Shown in pieces: positions 24,001 to 30,987 of a DNA stretch of 42,900 nucleotides. A program made the position numbers and the translations under genes. How positions within the stretch are numbered: the first letter of the stretch is position 1; every line of letters starts with the position of its first letter. Below the pieces are notes generated by a model. The model was not told the origin of the DNA. It was given only the letters and a program-made list of their open reading frames with translations, and did no database searches. The stretch covers positions 5,710 through 48,609 of the forward strand of contig NYXZ01000011.1 in NCBI GenBank assembly GCA_002686595.1, read 5' to 3'. The stretch is from Planctomycetota bacterium. GTDB taxonomy: Bacteria > Planctomycetota > UBA1135 > GCA-002686595.

Positions 24001-24195
24001 CTCGCGGGTGGCGGTGCGGTCGAGGATCCGGCCACGCCTGAAGGGCAGGATCTCGCCGCTGCGCACGAGATTGGTGGCTTCCCGGGCCCAGACCTCGTGC
24101 TCCAGCACCTGGACCTGAAACAGGCGCACACTCAAGACTGCCAAGGCCAGACAGAGCAACAGAACCGGCGCCAGCACACGCTCCCGCCCTACCAT
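21067..24195 (-). CDS. mrdA: Penicillin-binding protein 2 (class B transpeptidase), unusually long
   Basis: Start placed at ATG 24195, overlapping mreD by 7 bp; the longer frame upstream is an accidental antisense-rich extension. The protein has 1042 residues; PBP2 usually has about 600-650. After a TM anchor (about 5-25) comes the dimerisation-domain opening with RGRILDR (54-60). A helical, Glu/Arg/Leu-rich region of several hundred residues follows (about 100-640) with no recognisable domain, including a GTVGTV repeat stretch. The transpeptidase domain is complete: SVFK with Ser735, SCN at 795-797 and KTG at 955-957. It cross-links peptidoglycan with RodA during elongation. Gene order and motifs make the identity firm; the insertion is unexplained. 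Confidence 0.92.
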   Translation of the reverse strand: MVGRERVLAPVLLLCLALAVLSVRLFQVQVLEHEVWAREATNLVRSGEILPFRRGRILDRTATRELVRDEETYRLEFVWRDFRREHPLGQVTHAYSLLLGRPVTLDETMAELEPRALELLRLGPREEERFIAGGALFLAGASSGESAEPVAERRAGRAADARFYIERLLGLDREQRRDLRELARDPEQRSSWLELAATISGEPVAELEERLQRELGAARFHLSLLAERLGLEDLSNLVSLLEARRTQVADAVAADLFLQAAGFRPWRLRPSTLAGVLDLQFIARRLDWDGERLAAWIASQGEAWERWLNQGLAPRILAELRVGTGGTVGTVGADEQAAERMHLALLAPFLSAAAAGREGEVPVVLPRLGEIFVGATTEGEYSNPFRSLPAATMDNELQAAARLAGLLAWPASSVATSKAQALLALMDTQRRVWHAAEQELLAQTLGELDGRLKDAIDSELERLLRGAARIVGTSSTGRLRLRPELLKLARDRAPYVIRDRGSRPRLLQAAPDFDVVYLLSRHPERYGGFGVRRSTRRVAVAMGPQQPLAAPLIGKVRQPYLVDLLRQRSAEAELADLRRQRLRSERDEQRVEELVRELLRAGQVQGGFGLEGYLEQELSGRNGYAETQGLAERADRAAWYLEPEDGRDVVTTLDLHLQLAAENVLAEPQVPWGDPKADLKWFEQPVGAIVLMSPRGDLLAAASAPGFMTGEPVAGEGGVVRERTLTRPTFQPPGSVFKPFVAAWCMERGHINGADVLEACAALEDRAGFGWRTMACHTRSAGHGPLALEAALQVSCNAYFAQLGENLGRADWEGICRAFGFGEPSGVRLFDGEPGRAGRRSGLLEQAQMGLLAGEDQPPLSSADRRRAANGLAVVEATPVQIARAYAGLATGELPAVRLVRAVDGEELPVQTRPVGLAQATLDEVRRALASVVTVGSARGKGLDQASLGFTLAAKTGSADYRATAPGEPVRKHTWIAGWFPADDPVAIVTVFLHDTSATSSHSAVYLASQFLRDPAVAEYVQRAHLEQSANGEQGANQEYGR

Positions 24196-24716
24196 GCCGA
24201 GCGCCTCCTGACAAAAAGTGGTGAGAGGCCCGGCAGGCGGCGCAGGAGTGGCGCCAGGACGAGGGCCGCCAGGGAACTGGCCAGGGCCACGGGCAGGAGG
24301 GCCGACCAGGCCGGGGCCGCGGGAAGTTGGCCCAGGCGCATTCCGTGCACGAGATCGAACCACAGGGCCAGGGCGAAGGCCGCCGCGCCGGCCACCGTTG
24401 CGCGCGTGGCCGGTCCATCCAGTTCCAAGACGCCGCGCAGGGCGCGCAGGATGCCGGCCAGCACCAGGAGGCCGAAGAGAACCGCCGCCGGAGGTTCCAG
24501 GCCGCAGGCGGAGCGGGCCAGGGCGACCACCAAGGCCGCCGGGGGCAGGTCGCGGGTTTCCAACCGTGAGGCCAGGACCAACAGGATGACCGGCGCCAGC
24601 TCCGGTACGAAGTGGAAGTGGGCCGGCATGGCGGCGGCGAAGAGGCTTTGCAGAGCCACGGCCCAGACGGTCCAGGCTGCCAGCAGGACCCAGGCCAGGA
24701 GGCGCCGCCCGCTCAA
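24189..24716 (-). CDS. mreD: MreD, integral membrane protein of the rod-shape complex
   Basis: Identified by position between mreC and the PBP2 gene, size (175 residues) and topology: about five hydrophobic segments (for example LLAWVLLAAWTVWAVALQSL and LAPVILLVLASRL). I chose TTG 24716, which overlaps the mreC stop (TTGA) and gives a normal MreD length; the frame extending to 24839 is Arg-rich and antisense in character. MreD couples MreC to the PBP2-RodA synthase. Sequence similarity to well-studied MreD proteins is low, as is usual for this family, so context carries most of the weight. Confidence 0.82.
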   Translation of the reverse strand: MSGRRLLAWVLLAAWTVWAVALQSLFAAAMPAHFHFVPELAPVILLVLASRLETRDLPPAALVVALARSACGLEPPAAVLFGLLVLAGILRALRGVLELDGPATRATVAGAAAFALALWFDLVHGMRLGQLPAAPAWSALLPVALASSLAALVLAPLLRRLPGLSPLFVRRRSAW

Positions 24717-26203
24717 CGCTCGCCTCCCGCAGTCAGGCGCACCCAAAGCTCGGCGCCAGCAGGAGGCGTCGGCCCCGCCGGCTTGACGACGATCTCGAAG
24801 GGGCCGGCGCCGCCGGGAAGCAGCGCGTCTCCCAGCCACAGGCCGCGGGGCAAACCGCGGTCGCCTGAACCGGTGTGTATGTGGACCGCCAGCGCGCTAC
24901 CGGCCGGCAGGGGCAGGGACGCTTCCCAGCGGAAGAGCAGGTCTCCTTCGGCGGCCGGGGCGGCCACTTTTGTGGCTGGGGTGGCTGGGGTGGCAGAGGT
25001 GGCAGGGGCGGCTCTTCTCGCAGCGCCGTCGGTAGCTGGGGTAACCGGGGCGACTGGGGCGACCGGGGCGACCGAGGCTAGGCCCAAAGACACGAGACGC
25101 CCCAGGACCAGGGGCGGGCCCCCATCCAGGGGGTGGGCCAGGGCCGGGATTGAGAATCCGGGATCGGCCGGCAGGGACACGGCCGCATCGGCCCAACCAA
25201 GAGCAGCAACGCGCCCCACGAGCCGCGTGGCATCCACCACCGCCGCCCCCGGCTCCAGGCCCGCCAAGCGCCCACTGGCCAAGCGCCGACCGGCACGCCG
25301 CGGCGTCGGCGCACCGTCGAGCAGAAAACGCGAGCGAGCCCAGCCACCGTCGAACATGGGGTCGCGGCGCTTGATGACCTCGGGCGGATTCCAGCCCTCG
25401 GGGCAGAGCACCAGCACTTCAAAGAGGCCGGAGCGGTAATCGAGCTCCGGCAGGATGCCCAGGACCTCCCGCGGGCCGCGCTGCTCCCGCAGCAGCGTGC
25501 CCAGACGAAAGCCGTTGGCCAAGCGCGCCCAGGGCATCTCACCCGGAGCCCGCGGCTCGTAGACCTCCACCGTACCCCGGGGCAAGTCCCCGCGGCTCGG
25601 GTTGTGAACACCGAGCACGAGTTCGGTGCCACCCATCGGCGCCAATCCACCGGCGACAAAAAAGGCGCTCGGATCCAACTTGCCCGGTGTTTCCAGCCAG
25701 GCCCCCACGCGGGCGGCTCCGGCGGTTACCAGGCGCACATCCCAATAGCCGGGGCGCGAGCGTTGGGGTTCGTCGATCCAACCGACGAAGGCCTCGCCGC
25801 TGACCACGGGCATGCCCCGTTCGATGCGCGCCTGTTCCGGCAAGGCGATGGTGACGCGGTCCAGGGCGCTGCCGCCCCGCTCCACGACCTCTCCGTGAAC
25901 CCAGTCGCGTCCCACAAGAAGGCCCCGTCGTCTCGGCTCCGCCGCCGCCAAGACCGCGTCCAGCAGCGCATCGCGCCGGGCCACTTCTTCACTCGCCCCC
26001 GCGGCGGCGCTGGCCCGCACGCTGTTGCCGGTGAACCAGGAGGCCGGCGTGGTGAGTTCCCCCAGCAGGCGCGTGGGCAACAAGAGGCCGTCGAGCAAGC
26101 GCTCCGCCGGCGGATAGGGGCGCAGGGACAAAAAGCCCAGAACCAGCAGGAAGAGCAGGTAAAGGGTGCGCGGCCTGGTCAGGCGCACGGCGCACTCCAA
26201 CAC
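24713..26203 (-). CDS. mreC: MreC-like rod-shape protein
   Basis: A 496-residue protein directly after mreB. It has a short cytoplasmic end, one TM helix (LYLLFLLVLGFLSL) and a periplasmic region consistent with an MreC beta-domain (for example IERGMPVVSGEAFVGWID and AAVVDATRLVGRV). It is longer than typical MreC (about 280-370) because of a second beta-rich part and a low-complexity linker with V-A-P and A-T-P repeats (encoded at about 24955-25080). MreC links MreB to the PBP2-RodA synthase. It starts at GTG 26203; a palindromic repeat lies in the 141-bp gap to mreB. The assignment rests mainly on position and topology, since the sequence is diverged. Confidence 0.8.
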   Translation of the reverse strand: MLECAVRLTRPRTLYLLFLLVLGFLSLRPYPPAERLLDGLLLPTRLLGELTTPASWFTGNSVRASAAAGASEEVARRDALLDAVLAAAEPRRRGLLVGRDWVHGEVVERGGSALDRVTIALPEQARIERGMPVVSGEAFVGWIDEPQRSRPGYWDVRLVTAGAARVGAWLETPGKLDPSAFFVAGGLAPMGGTELVLGVHNPSRGDLPRGTVEVYEPRAPGEMPWARLANGFRLGTLLREQRGPREVLGILPELDYRSGLFEVLVLCPEGWNPPEVIKRRDPMFDGGWARSRFLLDGAPTPRRAGRRLASGRLAGLEPGAAVVDATRLVGRVAALGWADAAVSLPADPGFSIPALAHPLDGGPPLVLGRLVSLGLASVAPVAPVAPVTPATDGAARRAAPATSATPATPATKVAAPAAEGDLLFRWEASLPLPAGSALAVHIHTGSGDRGLPRGLWLGDALLPGGAGPFEIVVKPAGPTPPAGAELWVRLTAGGER

Positions 26204-26251
26204 ACAAGGCCAAGGCCCAGATAGGCGGGAGGTTGAAACACAGCCCGGGGC

Positions 26252-26321
26252 CTAGGAGTCCGTTGAAAAAATCCCGTCGCGAGGCGAAGCCATAGAAGGG
26301 AGTTTTTCAACGGGCTCCCAG
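26252..26321. repeat. Palindromic interspersed repeat, copy B
   Basis: The 70-bp element has long arms GGAGTCCGTTGAAAAAATCC and, inverted, GGAGCCCGTTGAAAAACTCC, pairing at 18 of 20 positions. The central segment GTCGCGAGGCGAAGCC is identical in copy C (36698-36767). It lies in the gap between mreB and mreC, inside one operon, so its transcript would form a large hairpin between the two messages and could tune downstream expression. Confidence 0.8.
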
Positions 26322-26344
26322 CGAGCTGCCTGGTCACCGGGGGA

Positions 26345-27409
26345 TCAATCCTCTTCGTCCGAGGCGAGCACCTTGGCGAAGACGTCCAACTTCTCGAGGA
26401 AGATGCCCGTGCCGCGGGCGACCGCCGTCAAGGGATCGTCCGCCACGCGGGCGGGGATGCCCAAGGCATCGGCGATGGCCTCATCGAGACCGTGGAGCAG
26501 GGAGCCGCCCCCCACCAGCGTCACGCCCGTGTCGACTAGGTCCGCACTGATCTCCGGCGGGGCCTCCTCCAAAATGGCGCGGATTGCATCGCAGATGATT
26601 CGCACCGGATGTTCGAGTGATTCACGAATCTCGATGGAAGTAACCGTGGCGCGCCTCGGCAAGCCGGTGATCGAATCGCGTCCCTTGACCTCCATGGAGA
26701 GTTCCTGATCCATGGGCCAGGCTGAACCGATGGTCAGTTTGATGCGCTCCGCGCTCTGCTCTCCGATAAGCAGATTGTGGTGGCGGCGCAGGTGACCGAC
26801 GATTGCTTCGTCCATCTCATCTCCAGCGGTACGCACGCTGGTGGCCACGACCGCTCCCGCCAAGGAGAGCACCGCCACCTCAGTCGTACCGCCACCGATG
26901 TCCACGACCAACGAACCACGGGCTTCGGTCACCGGCAGTTCGCAGCCGATACCGGCGGCCATGGGTTCATCGATCAGGTACACGCGCCGCGCCCCGGCTC
27001 GTTCCGCCGAGTGAATCACCGCCCGGCGTTCCACCGTCGTGATCCCCACGGGGACGGCGATCACCACCTGGGGCTTCACCCAATGCCGGCCGTCGTGCAC
27101 CTTGCTGATGAAGTAGCGCAGCATCTTCTCGGTCACATCGAAGTCGGCGATCACGCCGTGGCGCAGAGGGCGAATGGCCTCGATACTGCCGGGAGTCTTG
27201 CCCAACATGGCCTTGGCCGTGTTGCCGACGGCCATGCCATCGAGGAGCACCTCATTGGTGCCTCTCTTGACCGCCACCACGCTGGGCTCATTCAGAATGA
27301 TGCCCTGGCCGCGGACGGAGACGAGGGTGTTGGCTGTGCCCAGGTCGATCCCCATGTCAGTGGAGAAGCGCCCCAGGGCCCATTCCATCGGCTTCAAGAC
27401 ACTCGCCAT
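26345..27409 (-). CDS. mreB: MreB, bacterial actin
   Basis: The 354-residue protein starts at ATG 27409, chosen over TTG 27424 because a GGAG site lies 9-12 nt upstream. Actin-fold nucleotide-binding motifs are intact: MGIDLGTANTLV (phosphate 1), VVDIGGGTTEVAVLS (phosphate 2) and TLVGGGSLLHGLDEAI (adenosine region). The family-typical KPQVVIAVPVGIT and YLIDEPMAAGIG are present. MreB polymerises under the membrane and positions the peptidoglycan elongation machinery encoded by the following genes. Length and sequence are ordinary. Confidence 0.96.
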   Translation of the reverse strand: MASVLKPMEWALGRFSTDMGIDLGTANTLVSVRGQGIILNEPSVVAVKRGTNEVLLDGMAVGNTAKAMLGKTPGSIEAIRPLRHGVIADFDVTEKMLRYFISKVHDGRHWVKPQVVIAVPVGITTVERRAVIHSAERAGARRVYLIDEPMAAGIGCELPVTEARGSLVVDIGGGTTEVAVLSLAGAVVATSVRTAGDEMDEAIVGHLRRHHNLLIGEQSAERIKLTIGSAWPMDQELSMEVKGRDSITGLPRRATVTSIEIRESLEHPVRIICDAIRAILEEAPPEISADLVDTGVTLVGGGSLLHGLDEAIADALGIPARVADDPLTAVARGTGIFLEKLDVFAKVLASDEED

Positions 27410-27462
27410 AGGTCGTCGCTCCAAAATCAGTAGTCGGTATGGGATCCGGTGTGGTGGAAGTT

Positions 27463-27478
27463 GGATTCAGTTGAATCC
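27463..27478. promoter_or_regulatory. Operator-like palindrome at the mreB transcription start region
   Basis: The perfect inverted repeat GGATTCA-GT-TGAATCC lies immediately downstream of the proposed mreB -10 box (27486-27491), spanning the expected start of the transcript. A dimeric repressor site is a natural reading. A short RNA hairpin in the leader is the alternative. Confidence 0.4.
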
Positions 27479-27485
27479 CAAGGGC

Positions 27486-27513
27486 AGTCTAGCGGTGGCG
27501 GGCCGCCGTTCAA
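27486..27513 (-). promoter_or_regulatory. Putative sigma-70 promoter of the mre operon
   Basis: On the minus strand TTGAAC (27513-27508) and TAGACT (27491-27486) are separated by 16 bp, each a 4/6 match, about 75 bp before the mreB ATG. The remainder of 27410-27709 holds no gene I can support: the short open frames there lack start context and family similarity. Confidence 0.45.
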
Positions 27514-27709
27514 GCACCACAAAGCAGCCCTTTGCCAGGAAACACCAGCCTCAGTTGAACTTGGTGTGCCCGACCGTTGTGGCGCCACCTAGGAATGCTT
27601 ATTGGCAGCCGTAGCAGCTGACTGTGAGCACACCTCCATGACCGGAAGGCCGGCTGCCGCCGGGGCCGAGCGCGGCCAGGAAAGCAGGACGGCGGCGTTC
27701 CCATGAGAC

Positions 27710-27741
27710 AAAAAAAAAACGCCCTCCGCGGGGGAGGGCGT
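27710..27741 (-). terminator. Rho-independent terminator
   Basis: On the minus strand the transcript folds CGCCCTCC-loop-GGAGGGCG (arms 27733-27740 and 27720-27727, 5-nt loop), followed by a run of ten U (27719-27710). It sits 30 bp after the stop of the small membrane protein gene and separates that operon from mreB. This is the clearest terminator in the window. Confidence 0.93.
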
Positions 27742-27770
27742 CCTTGGGGCGCGGTGACTGGTTACCGGGC

Positions 27771-28010
27771 CTATTTGAAGAACATGCCCTCGCCGTAGTT
27801 GGTGCCGAGCTCGTAGTCCACGAGCAGCACGGCGACCAGGAGCACGATGGTGGTGATGATGGCGATGCCATCGTCGATGCCCATCCCGCCGCCCTCTTCG
27901 ACGACCTCGACCTCGGCGGCCGGCTTGGAGCGGGTGGACTTGGAGCGGGCCTGGCGTGCGCCAGCGCCCTTGTCAGAACGGCTTGAAGTGCGTGAACGGC
28001 TGCGTGCCAT
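27771..28010 (-). CDS. Small single-TM membrane protein
   Basis: A 79-residue protein with a strongly basic, Arg/Ser/Lys-rich N-terminal half (residues 1-32), a short acidic patch (EVEVVEEGG), one hydrophobic helix (IAIITTIVLLVAVLLVDYEL) and a short tail ending in GEGMFFK. An AAAGGAG site 7 nt before ATG 28010 supports translation. The gene is 24 bp after the coiled-coil gene and is followed by a strong terminator, so the two form an operon. I do not recognise a family; the basic tail may face the cytoplasm and bind nucleic acid or acidic lipids. Confidence 0.75.
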   Translation of the reverse strand: MARSRSRTSSRSDKGAGARQARSKSTRSKPAAEVEVVEEGGGMGIDDGIAIITTIVLLVAVLLVDYELGTNYGEGMFFK

Positions 28011-28034
28011 GGAATAGCTCCTTTGCTGGCGCCC

Positions 28035-28892
28035 CTAGAGGCGCGTGGTGGCGGAATCGCCCTGGGAGATGTTCTGACCGGCCACGGTGCGCACGATCAG
28101 GGCCGTGCACATGCCGGGACGCACGGATTCGACGCGCACCTGGCCCTTGTAGGCATTGCCGCTGTAGATGTCGAAGGTGAAGCCGCGTTGGACACCGTTG
28201 CCCGAACCAACGTTAAGGGCCACCAGGCCCGGAGCGATGGAGTATTCGGTCTGCAGCACCGCGGCCTCGATCAGGGGCAGGGCTGTGATCTCAGCCAGGG
28301 AGACACCAGTGGCGTCCACCAGGGTCTTGAGCTGGGTGTCGAGGCTGGCGGAGTGGCGCTTCTCGGCGGTCAGGGAACGCTCGAGATCGGCGATCTGCCC
28401 GTTGGCCCTGGCCAGGGCTTCCTCGGCTGCGCTCTGGCCCATCTCAGCATCGCTCTGAGCAGAAAGGGCGTCGTCGCGCTCGCCTTCGGCCTCACGGGAC
28501 TGGGCCACGGCCTGGTCCTTGCCGTCCATGGCGGAGCGAATCGTGGCGTCGTAGTTCCCGAGAACTTCCGTGATGCGGTCGAGGTCGGCGCGCATCTGGG
28601 AGCCCTTGTCGCGCTCGGCCTGCAGGTCGCGACCGTTGCGATCCGCCCGGTCAGCTTCCGCCTGCTTTTCGGAGCGCAGCAACTCGCGTGTGTTTTCGAG
28701 TTCCTGGATCTGCGTCCGCATGGTGGAGGTCTCGGTGTCCGCGGCCTCCTTGGTGGCGGCGTGGGCGACCTGCTCGGCCTCAAACTGCCCCTTGTACTTG
28801 TCGCTGGCGGCCAGGTTGTTGGAGGCGAAGCCGAGGAAGGTGGCGGCCAGGATGAGATTGAGAACGATGAAAATCCGTCCGATGGGGCTCAT
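28035..28892 (-). CDS. Coiled-coil membrane protein with C-terminal beta-domain
   Basis: The 285-residue protein has one N-terminal TM helix (IFIVLNLILAATFLGFAS), a long heptad-like coiled coil (about 30-190; Glu/Ala/Arg/Gln-rich), and a C-terminal domain of about 80 residues with beta-like segments (LVALNVGSGNGVQRGFTFD, YKGQVRVESVRPG, and ISQGDSATTRL at the end). The layout TM, coiled coil, beta-domain is the one MreC has. The gene is upstream of mreB on the same strand but is separated from it by a terminator. I do not recognise a named family and would not call it MreC. Confidence 0.75.
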   Translation of the reverse strand: MSPIGRIFIVLNLILAATFLGFASNNLAASDKYKGQFEAEQVAHAATKEAADTETSTMRTQIQELENTRELLRSEKQAEADRADRNGRDLQAERDKGSQMRADLDRITEVLGNYDATIRSAMDGKDQAVAQSREAEGERDDALSAQSDAEMGQSAAEEALARANGQIADLERSLTAEKRHSASLDTQLKTLVDATGVSLAEITALPLIEAAVLQTEYSIAPGLVALNVGSGNGVQRGFTFDIYSGNAYKGQVRVESVRPGMCTALIVRTVAGQNISQGDSATTRL

Positions 28893-28979
28893 GTCGTTAT
28901 GGGGCGTGTTCGTGGTCCAAGTGCGGTCCGGACGACTGGAAGCCGTATCACCGGGCCGGTGTGGTGGTTGATGTCACTC

Positions 28980-29000
28980 TGTCGGCGATGCCTGCCGACA
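28980..29000. promoter_or_regulatory. Hairpin/operator-like inverted repeat in the 28892 leader
   Basis: TGTCGGC (28980-28986) and GCCGACA (28994-29000) form a perfect 7-bp inverted repeat with a 7-nt loop. It lies just downstream of the proposed -10 box at 29012-29017, near the start of the transcript. It may be an operator or an RNA stem-loop. Confidence 0.35.
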
Positions 29001-29011
29001 GGAAGGGCGTG

Positions 29012-29041
29012 AGTATAGGGGTGCTTGCCCGCAGTGGTCAA
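29012..29041 (-). promoter_or_regulatory. Sigma-70 promoter for the coiled-coil/small membrane protein operon
   Basis: On the minus strand TTGACC (29041-29036) and TATACT (29017-29012) are 18 bp apart, both 5/6 matches to the consensus, about 120 bp before the ATG at 28892. It is one of the best promoter matches in this GC-rich window. Confidence 0.65.
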
Positions 29042-29113
29042 GCAGCGTGGGGGCAAGTCGGCGGCTTCGGCCTCGACTCCCCGCCGACGGCTCGGGCCCC
29101 CGTGGGGCGCGCC

Positions 29114-30910
29114 CTAACCCTCTGCGCCGGGCTTGTTACGCCGCTTGCGACGGGCCCGGCTGGCCCAGGGCGCGAGGAACGGCCCGGCCAAGAGCCAAAA
29201 CAGCACCCAATAGGGCTCCATGCTCACCCAGGGGGTCCTGAGGCCGTTTTTTCCGGGCTCCGGGACCGGGACGGTGACCCGCAGGGTCCCGGAAACCTGC
29301 CGATCTCGCCCCCCCACCTCCAGGCGCGCCAGCTCCCGGCCCTCGGGATCCAGGACCAGGGAGACGCCGCCGTTCGTGGAGCGCACGAATGAACGAGCCG
29401 TGGCCAGGGCTTCGAGGCGCGAAAATGCCACCATCTGGTCGAACTCCCAACTGTCCATGTACCAGGCCTCGTTGCTCGCGCACAGGTGGAAATCAACCGG
29501 CCCCCGGCGCAGGGGCGCGCTGTAGGGATCGTCATAGGCGTTGTCGAAGCAGATGCTGGCGCCCACGCGCCAAGTCCGCCCGTCGCGGCCGGTAAACGTG
29601 AGCACATCCGTTTGTTGGGCGGGATAGAGATCCGGCACATAGCCACCGATCTCCATGGCCAAGCGGCGGATCAGGCCCAGGCGCTCGAGCCCCATGAGCT
29701 GTTCGCCACCGGGCACCAGGTGCACCTTGGAGGCGGCCGGGCCTCGCTGGCCCGCGGCGTCCCAGATGAACAGGGAGTTCAGCCGCCGTTGCTCGCCGCC
29801 GCGTTCGGCGAAATACTCGGCCCCGGATAGGAAGCTGCTACCGGCGGGAATGACGCCCGTGCCCGCCATGACTCCCGCGGCCCACCGCTGGCTCCGTTTG
29901 ACCAGAGCCTCCTCCAGCTGGCGGTCCTTAATTGTGCGGCCGAAAAGCGTGCTTCCCACCCAGCTCGCTTCCAAGGCCGCAAAGGCCAGGAGCTGATCCC
30001 CGGTCCAGTCCCGTGGCGACCAGGCCGGTGGGCGCAGCCCGTTTTCCCAGGCCGCCGGCAAATCTGGATCGATGATGGGCAGAAACAACATGGTCTCGCC
30101 CCAGGCGATCAGGTCCGGCAGGGGCTCGCCCCGCTCCTGGGCGCTGGCGATTCCGTCAACGGTCAGGGCGCAGGAGTCGAGAAACAGGTCCAGCGGGTGG
30201 CCGCCGGTCTGCTTGCGCCGCTGTTCGAGCCCGGGCTGGACGATCATCACCCGCGGGCCGGGAAGCGTGGCCGGGGGCGGCACTAAATGCCCAAGACCCA
30301 GGGCAGCCAGCAGGTAGATGGCCCCCGGAGCCAGGTTGCGCAGGGGCGTGTACGGGTTGCGGATCTGGTCCGCCAGGGCTCCCGCCACGCCCGCGATCAC
30401 GAGGCCGAGGCCGGGAATGCCCCAGACCCGGGCGCTGGCTGCCAAGGGGGGCAGCGCGTGCAGATGCACGCCGAGGCGCATCCAGCTGAAGCCCAGGGGC
30501 GGATCGATCAGGGTGCGCAGGGTCTCCAGGCAGAGCCAGGCCAGGGGCGCCGCCAGGGAGAGGGGCATGAGGTGTACCAGGCGACGCAGGAGCAGGCCGG
30601 CCAGGGCGGCGTAGACCGCCGGCAGGGGGCCGATCCAGAGCAGGCCCGCGGGGATGACATGGTGCAGCCAAAAGCCCACGGCCCCCAGGCCCAGGGAGGC
30701 CGTCAACCATTCAATAAGGAAGGCGTGGCGCCCGGGACGCGAGGAGCCCAGAGCCCAGGGGACCAGGGCTACAAAGGCCAGGATGCCCAGGCCATCCCGT
30801 GAGAGGATCCCAGGACCGGAAAGGAACAGCAGGGCCCAGGCCGCCAGGAGCGTCTTGAGGCGCCCGCCCGGCGAGGAGGGCGTGGAAAGGGAAGGGCTGA
30901 GGACAGGCAC
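29114..30910 (-). CDS. lnt: Apolipoprotein N-acyltransferase
   Basis: It catalyses the last step of lipoprotein maturation, N-acylating the lipid-modified Cys, and fits the many lipoproteins in this window. The first half has about six to eight TM helices. The second half is a nitrilase-like domain with the triad Glu (in IAWGETML), Lys (in ASKVHLVPGGE) and Cys (in ASICFDNAY). The open frame extends to ATG 30985, but that would place the start 3 bp from the divergent gene and put the TATAAT-like box (30948-30953) inside the coding region. I therefore prefer GTG 30910, which begins just before the first TM helix. The start remains uncertain; the identity does not. Confidence 0.88.
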   Translation of the reverse strand: MPVLSPSLSTPSSPGGRLKTLLAAWALLFLSGPGILSRDGLGILAFVALVPWALGSSRPGRHAFLIEWLTASLGLGAVGFWLHHVIPAGLLWIGPLPAVYAALAGLLLRRLVHLMPLSLAAPLAWLCLETLRTLIDPPLGFSWMRLGVHLHALPPLAASARVWGIPGLGLVIAGVAGALADQIRNPYTPLRNLAPGAIYLLAALGLGHLVPPPATLPGPRVMIVQPGLEQRRKQTGGHPLDLFLDSCALTVDGIASAQERGEPLPDLIAWGETMLFLPIIDPDLPAAWENGLRPPAWSPRDWTGDQLLAFAALEASWVGSTLFGRTIKDRQLEEALVKRSQRWAAGVMAGTGVIPAGSSFLSGAEYFAERGGEQRRLNSLFIWDAAGQRGPAASKVHLVPGGEQLMGLERLGLIRRLAMEIGGYVPDLYPAQQTDVLTFTGRDGRTWRVGASICFDNAYDDPYSAPLRRGPVDFHLCASNEAWYMDSWEFDQMVAFSRLEALATARSFVRSTNGGVSLVLDPEGRELARLEVGGRDRQVSGTLRVTVPVPEPGKNGLRTPWVSMEPYWVLFWLLAGPFLAPWASRARRKRRNKPGAEG

Positions 30911-30947
30911 CCGCGCATCATTGGCCCCCAAACCAGCGTGGTCCACA

Positions 30948-30953
30948 TATAAT
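30948..30953 (+). promoter_or_regulatory. TATAAT -10 box for the secreted-protein gene
   Basis: A perfect TATAAT lies 34 bp before ATG 30988. No good -35 hexamer is found at 16-18 bp; TTGGCC at 30921 is 21 bp away. AAGGAGG at 30954-30960 is too far from the ATG to serve it as a ribosome site. Confidence 0.45.
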
Positions 30954-30987
30954 AAGGAGGAATCGACAACCCTCACCAGAGACATCC

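Noticed and set aside
27510-27704. 64-residue minus-strand open frame upstream of mreB
   Set aside because: Arg/Pro/His-rich, overlaps the proposed mreB promoter, and has no ribosome site or family resemblance.
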